This document shows, piece by piece, positions 59,096 to 64,000 of a stretch of DNA of 64,000 nt. The stretch lies in NCBI RefSeq assembly GCF_002776525.5, contig NC_045437.1, positions 134,821,340 through 134,885,339 of the forward strand. The letters run 5' to 3'. The stretch comes from Piliocolobus tephrosceles (Eukaryota > Chordata > Mammalia > Primates > Cercopithecidae). The position numbers and the translations under genes were made by a program. Within the stretch, counting starts at the first letter, position 1; each line of letters begins with the position of its first letter. Under the pieces are notes generated by a model. It saw only the letters and a program-made list of their open reading frames with translations, made no database searches and was not told the DNA's origin.

Positions 59096-59487
59096 AACTG
59101 ACATTTTATTATATAACCAGAAGGCCGTTAATATAACTACCAACTATCAAAAGTAAAAATAACTGCTTGATATTATAATCTACTATCTAGTCCATATACT
59201 TTTTTATTTTGGATTCTTCATAATTATTATTTTGGTTTCAGGGGTACATGTGCAGGTTTATTACATGTGTATATTGCATATTGCTGAGGTTTGAAGAATG
59301 AAGGGTCTCGTCACCCAGGTGGTGAGCATGGTATCCAACAGGTAGTTTTTCAGTCTATGCCCCTGCCTCCCTAGTAGTCCCCAGCATCTATTGTTCTCAT
59401 TTTTATGTCCATGCATATTCAATATTTAGCTCCTACTTATAAGCAAGAATATGCAGTATTTTGTTTTCTGTTGCTGCATTAATTTCC

Positions 59488-59835
59488 TTAGGAAATGGCC
59501 TCCAGCTGCATTCCTGTTGTTGCAAAGGATATGATTTCATTCTTCTTCATGGCTGCATAGTATTCCATGCTATATATGTACCACATTTTCTTTACCCATT
59601 CCACCACTGATGGGCACCTAGGTTGATTCCATGTCTTTGCTATTGTGAATAGCTCTGCAATAAACATACAAGTGTATGTGTCTTTTTGATAGAACCATTT
59701 GTTTTCCTTTTTGTATATACCCAGTAATAGGACTGTTGGGTCAAATGGTAGTTCTCTTTTAAGCTCTTTAAGAAATCTCCAAACTGCATTCCACAGTGGC
59801 TGAACTAATTTGCATTCCCAGAAATGTACAAGCAT
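59488..59835 (-). pseudogene. L1 ORF2 C-terminal remnant, open over 115 codons
   Basis: The frame includes the conserved L1 segments ECKLVQPLW, FIAELFTIAKTWNQP and EYYAAMKKNEIISF. These come from the C-terminal region of LINE-1 ORF2p. It lacks the endonuclease and reverse transcriptase domains and has no promoter of its own. It is a retrotransposon remnant, not a host gene. Confidence 0.85.
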
Positions 59836-60167
59836 TCCCTTTTCTCCACAGCCTCATCAACCTGTTATTTTTTTTTACTTTTTAAAGTAGCCATTTTGAC
59901 TGGTGTGAGATGGTATCTCATTGTGGTTTTGATTTGCATTTCTCTGATGACTAGTGATGTTGAGCATTTTTTCATATGTTTGTTGGCTCCTTACATATCT
60001 TCTTTTAAGAAGTGTCTGTTCATGCCCTTTTCCTGTTTTTCAGACAGATAATTTGGTTTTTGCTTGTTCATTTGTTTAGGTTCCTTGTAGATTGTGGATA
60101 TTAGACTGTTATTGGATGCATACTTTGTGAATAGTTTCTCCCATTATGTAACCTGTTTATTCTGGGT

Positions 60168-60193
<26 letters not shown>
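60168..60193. repeat. (TTG)n microsatellite within L1
   Basis: 26-nt TTG run interrupting the antisense ORF2 sequence. It contributes to loss of the reading frame. Confidence 0.9.
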
Positions 60194-60199
<6 letters not shown>

Positions 60200-61310
60200 A
60201 TGTAGAAATTCTTTAGTTTAATTAGGTTCCACTTATAAATTTTTGGTTTTGTTTTCATTGCTTTTGGGGACTTAGCCATAAATTCTTTGCCAAAGCTGAT
60301 ATTGAGAAGGGTATTTCCTAGGTTTTCTTCCAGGATTTTTATTGTTTGAGGTCTTACATTTAAATCTTTAATCCATTTTAAGTTAATTTTTGTATATGGT
60401 AAAAGGTAGGGGTCTAGTTTCATTCTTCTGAATATGGCTAGCCAGTTACCCCAGCACCATTTATTGAATAGGAAGTCCTTTCCCCATTGCTTTTGTCAAC
60501 TTTGTTGAAGATCAGATAGTTGCAGATGCGTGGCTTTATTTCTGGGCTCTCAGCTGGGTTTATGGGTCTGGTTTTGTACCAGCATCATGCTGTTTTGGTT
60601 ATTATAGTCTTATAGTGTAATTTGCAGTGGGGTAATGTGATATTTCTGGGCTTATTCTTTATGCTGACGACTATTTTGGCTATTTTTGCTCTTTTTGCAT
60701 CCACATGAATTTTAGAATAGTTTTTTCTAATTCTGTGAAAAATGACATTGGTATTTTGATAAGGATAGCATTGAATCACTAAAATGCTTTGGGCAGTATG
60801 GCCATTTTATAAATACTGACTCTTCCAATTCATGAGCATGGAATATTTTTCCATTTATTCGTGTCATCCCCGATTTATTTCAGTAGTGTTTTGTAGTTCT
60901 CCTTGTAGATATCTCTTATCTCCTTGGTTAGATGTATTCCTTGGTATTTCATTTTTTTGTTGCTATTGTAAATGGGACTGTGTTCTTGATTTGGCTGTCA
61001 GCTAGAATGTTATTGGTATATAGAAACGTTACTGATTTTTGTACATTGATTTTCTATCCTGAAATGTTACTGAATTCGTGGATCAGTTCCAGGAGACTTT
61101 TGGCAAAGTCTGTAGGGTTTTCTATGTATAGAATCGCATCATCAGCAAAGAGAGATAGTTTGACTTCTTTTTCTACTTGGATGCCTTTTATTTCTTCCTC
61201 TTGCCTGACTGCTCTGGCTAGGTCTTCCAGTACTATGTTGAATAGGTATGGTGAGAGTAAGCATCCTTGTTTTGTTTCATTTCTCGAGAGGAATGGTTCT
61301 AGCTTCTGAC

Positions 61311-62714
61311 AGACTGTATTGTGAGGTTCCTCAAGTTACCTTCCCTCCCATCCTGACTGTATTCCATGAGACCACCTTAAGTTCAGCAGGCTTTTCTTTC
61401 CCGTAACTATAGCCCTCTACCTAGCTGTCTACATCCAGAAATAGCAAATATTCCCAGGAAAAAAGTAGAGAATCATCAGCTCAACTTTCCTTGGTTTTCC
61501 TGTCTCTGAAATTGTAGCCATTCCAATCATCATGATTTCAAAACCTCTTTGATATATTTAAGTGGAATTTTAAAAATGATTATCCATATTTTCTACTTGT
61601 TTTCCAAAGAAACATTATTCTACCACAAGTCATTCCATCCTATTCAGAACCCTCATTATATTTTTGTTTATTGTAGCATGTAATAAAGTCCATCAGTTCT
61701 TTCAAAGGGTGTCATGAAAGACAGGTAGGAAATCCTTACATTAAATACCTGAAAAGAAGTTTGCACAGTGCAAATGAATTTACAATACTACTTAGAGTAC
61801 TATAAAATCATTGTCTTGCAGCCTAAGATTAATGCTGCCCTGAGTATGTATGTCACAGGCTTTTATATAAAAGACACGGAGGAACAATGAAGAATATCTG
61901 TTATTTCCAGCAATAAATCTTGATGCATAGACCTGAAGGAAGAGGTCTTTTATACCAATTCTATAATATAATGAAGAAATGATACAGTCAAGTTCCACAT
62001 TGCTCATGCTTTTAGGGTTTATAGTTTCTTCTTAAAATCTATATATTTAGAAGAGAGTCACTGATATTTTTACTAAAATATGGTAAATCACTTCGATATT
62101 GATGTGTCATATTTATAAAATTAGTAATAACATATCATTTCAGGGGCTTGCTTTTATACCTTATTACTTAACCTCACAATTATAGATCTGGTCATTGTCT
62201 CCATGCTAGTATTTAAACAAAGAACCAAAAATTATTCCAATTCTCTGGAAGTGTAAGTTTTCCACATTCGTTCATAAAAGCAGTCAAGGAAGAGTAACAA
62301 TGTAAACTTGTCTCTTTCTTTCTAGGGTATATTCTTAACAAACAGGCTATCTTGGGTGACTTTCTAACTTTTCTAAACCTACAGTCTTCTTGATGTAATT
62401 AAATGTTTCCATCTTATTAATAACAGAAGACCTACAGTAACATCTTATAAAACTAGAAAATTTCCTCTTAATTCTAAAAACATGAGAGTAAAGCTTTGTT
62501 TCAGCATTTGAATTGTACGGGTTTGTTTCAATTTATTGAGGCAAACATAAGGTCAACATCATATGCATGTTTTTTTCAGAGAATATAATCAAGGTAACTT
62601 GATCCTTATTGCTCTCTGAATTTATGGAAAGTATAAAACACATGTGCTAAAGGTCATCTAGACTCCAGCTAACATAAAAAAGAAGAAATACTAAGAAAAT
62701 TGATAGTATACACT
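61311..62714. other. Unassigned sequence
   Basis: No gene or named repeat beyond the L1 5' truncation point. Short frames have no domain. Confidence 0.35.
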
Positions 62715-62945
62715 GGGATATAGAACAATGGATTAAAAACAAGGGACCTAGCTTCTAGACCTATTTCGTCAATTACTAATTTTGTGACGTGTGGCAAATA
62801 ATTTAACTTCTACCAACCTCTGAATTCTTGTCGACGACATGAGCCTAAAAACTTCTAACATACTCTGTGAGGTCATTTTAAGGACCAAATAAGAAGGTGC
62901 TTTTTAAAGTATTATGCTTTGAAAACTGAGAAATCACTATGTAAA
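62715..62945 (+). mobile_element. MIR SINE, diverged
   Basis: 'AACAAGGGACCTAGCTTCTAGACC', 'TTTTGTGACGTGTGGCAAATAATTTAACTTC' and 'AAGTATTATGCTTTGAAAACTGAG' follow MIR, with clear decay. Confidence 0.75.
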
Positions 62946-63680
62946 TGCAAGAATCACTATTTGTATAACTTTAAGAGGCATTTTTACCCTATTTCAGAAA
63001 ACAAACTATCTTCAGGCACTTGAAAACCTTGTCAGCTTTCATTTGCATAAAATTATTATTATAATTACAAATTATTTTCATGTATTCATTAAAGCAGGTT
63101 CATCAGGGCATCTATTAGGCAATTCTTTATTAGCTTAATTCAAATTATGTATATGAAAGTAATAAAACTGTGTTTCTCTTTCAATAATAATCTCAGAGGG
63201 TCTCCATTAATCCAGCTAACTGAAGTATTAGTTTAAATTTTACACTATCTGGATATGAGAGAGAAAAGCCTAAAGCTGCAAAATTAGTTCAATGCAAATT
63301 TCAATAAACAGTAACACTTTTTAATCATAATATCTAAATATTGTGAACATGCCTGATATTTTATTTTGCTAGTGCCATTTCACACTTAAGAAACAAAGCC
63401 TACATTCAAAAAAAGAGAAAGGAACATTAAGCAACACGACCATGTATCATTGAGCAACATGAAGAGACCAGAACTCATAACTCCCTGGTCTCCAGCTAAT
63501 TTTATAACCTTGATAATCCCTACTGGCCTACCTAAATTAACAACAGTAACAGAAACAGGTGGGAAAATACTTGTCTCTTTATATATCCACATGGCAAATT
63601 TAAAAAGTTTATCTCCTTTTACAGTCTATTATCTTGTTTCTTTTTCTCCTTCCAAATGCTTTCTCCAATCACCCTAGCAT
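62946..63680. other. Non-repetitive stretch; candidate conserved DNA
   Basis: No repeat recognised. It contains a perfect octamer ATTTGCAT at 63041-63048, close to TAATTA-like words (63060-63072). Function is only an inference. Confidence 0.4.
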
Positions 63681-63684
63681 TCCT

Positions 63685-64000
63685 TGACCATGCCAGGTAT
63701 TTTGACTGTTTTATGTCTTTTTAGTTCTCTTGGCCTGAACCATCATTCTCTGCCCATTAAAATCCTTCTTGATCTTCAGGCTGTGAAACCTGGCCTTCCT
63801 GTGATTTCACAGGATGTTCTGCCCAGTGATGGGTAAACTGTTCACCTATCTGCCTCTGTAAATAAAGTATAAGTTCCTTGAAGGCAAAGACAATATCATA
63901 TTTATCTTTCTATTGTCCACACATCATAATGCTTGGCATATGCTGAAAAGGCAATAATTTAATTGCACATTTCAATGAAAGAATAGATGAATGGATTAAC
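63685..64000 (+). mobile_element. L2 3' end, running to the window edge
   Basis: 'AAGTATAAGTTCCTTGAAGGCAAAGAC', 'ATTTATCTTTCTATTGTCC', 'AATGCTTGGCATATGCTG' and 'CAATGAAAGAATAGATGAATGG' give the forward L2 3' terminus. It may continue past the window. Confidence 0.75.

Larger units (their letters stand above)
59197..61310 (-). mobile_element. 5'-truncated L1, minus strand (3' UTR and C-terminal ORF2)
   Basis: From the left: antisense 3' UTR (GGGGTACATGTGCAGGTTTATTAC, 'TCACCCAGGTGGTGAGCATGG'), then antisense ORF2. The minus frame at 59488-59835 (115 codons) still reads the ORF2 C-terminus, with MWYIYSMEYYAAMKK near its end. Another at 60193-60423 keeps WIKDLNVRPQTIKILEENLG. Frames are broken between them, so the element is dead. 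It ends at about 61310, inside the reverse transcriptase-coding region. An internal (TTG)n lies at 60168-60193. Confidence 0.92.

Noticed and set aside
60932..61309. 125-codon plus-strand open frame
   Set aside because: It is antisense to L1 ORF2. The L1 codon pattern often leaves the opposite strand open.

Overview
The window reads as primate nuclear DNA, most likely from an Old World monkey. It is AT-rich and CpG-poor, and it is full of dimeric Alu elements, L1 and L2 LINEs, MIRs, MaLR LTRs and Tigger/hAT DNA transposon fossils. The youngest-looking Alu (1173-1480) carries sequence states that I associate with cercopithecid AluY subfamilies (GAGATCCGGCCACTG, GGCGAGGT, GGCGTAAAC) rather than the human AluY forms. 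This is my only lineage evidence below primates.

I found no protein-coding gene, coding exon, tRNA, rRNA, CRISPR array or CpG island. Open frames longer than 100 codons are Alu-derived, antisense L1, L1 ORF2 remnants or chance. The window is best read as intergenic or deep-intronic sequence. Subfamily names are from memory of consensus sequences and need a repeat search.

Layout. 1-12 kb: mostly old, unassigned sequence with L2/MIR remnants, a young AluY, and an L1 3' end inserted in a MIR. 12-21 kb: a solo ERV1-type LTR with 4-bp target duplications, an 87-nt poly(A) run, a hAT-Charlie remnant, L1M 3' ends, a Tigger remnant, a three-armed Alu and further Alus. 21-35 kb: a MIR/L2 field with an MLT1 LTR, several Alus, an LTR-like element holding a GATA microsatellite, and stretches without recognisable repeats that retain CpGs. 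35-45.9 kb: the longest Alu-free stretch, with an L2/Tigger/MST LTR series and an inverted duplication (arms 43448-43532 and 44402-44510). 45.9-54 kb: Alus, two oppositely oriented MER20 elements and a HAL1/L1-like segment. 54-61.3 kb: two minus-strand L1 bodies and two more Alus. 61.3-64 kb: mostly unassigned sequence with a MIR, an octamer-containing candidate conserved stretch and an L2 3' end.

The most unusual observation is the inverted duplication at 43.4-44.5 kb: 48 nt of perfect identity plus a shared 16-nt block, both flanking an expanded ATC/GAT microsatellite, with 869 nt between the arms. No transposon family explains it.
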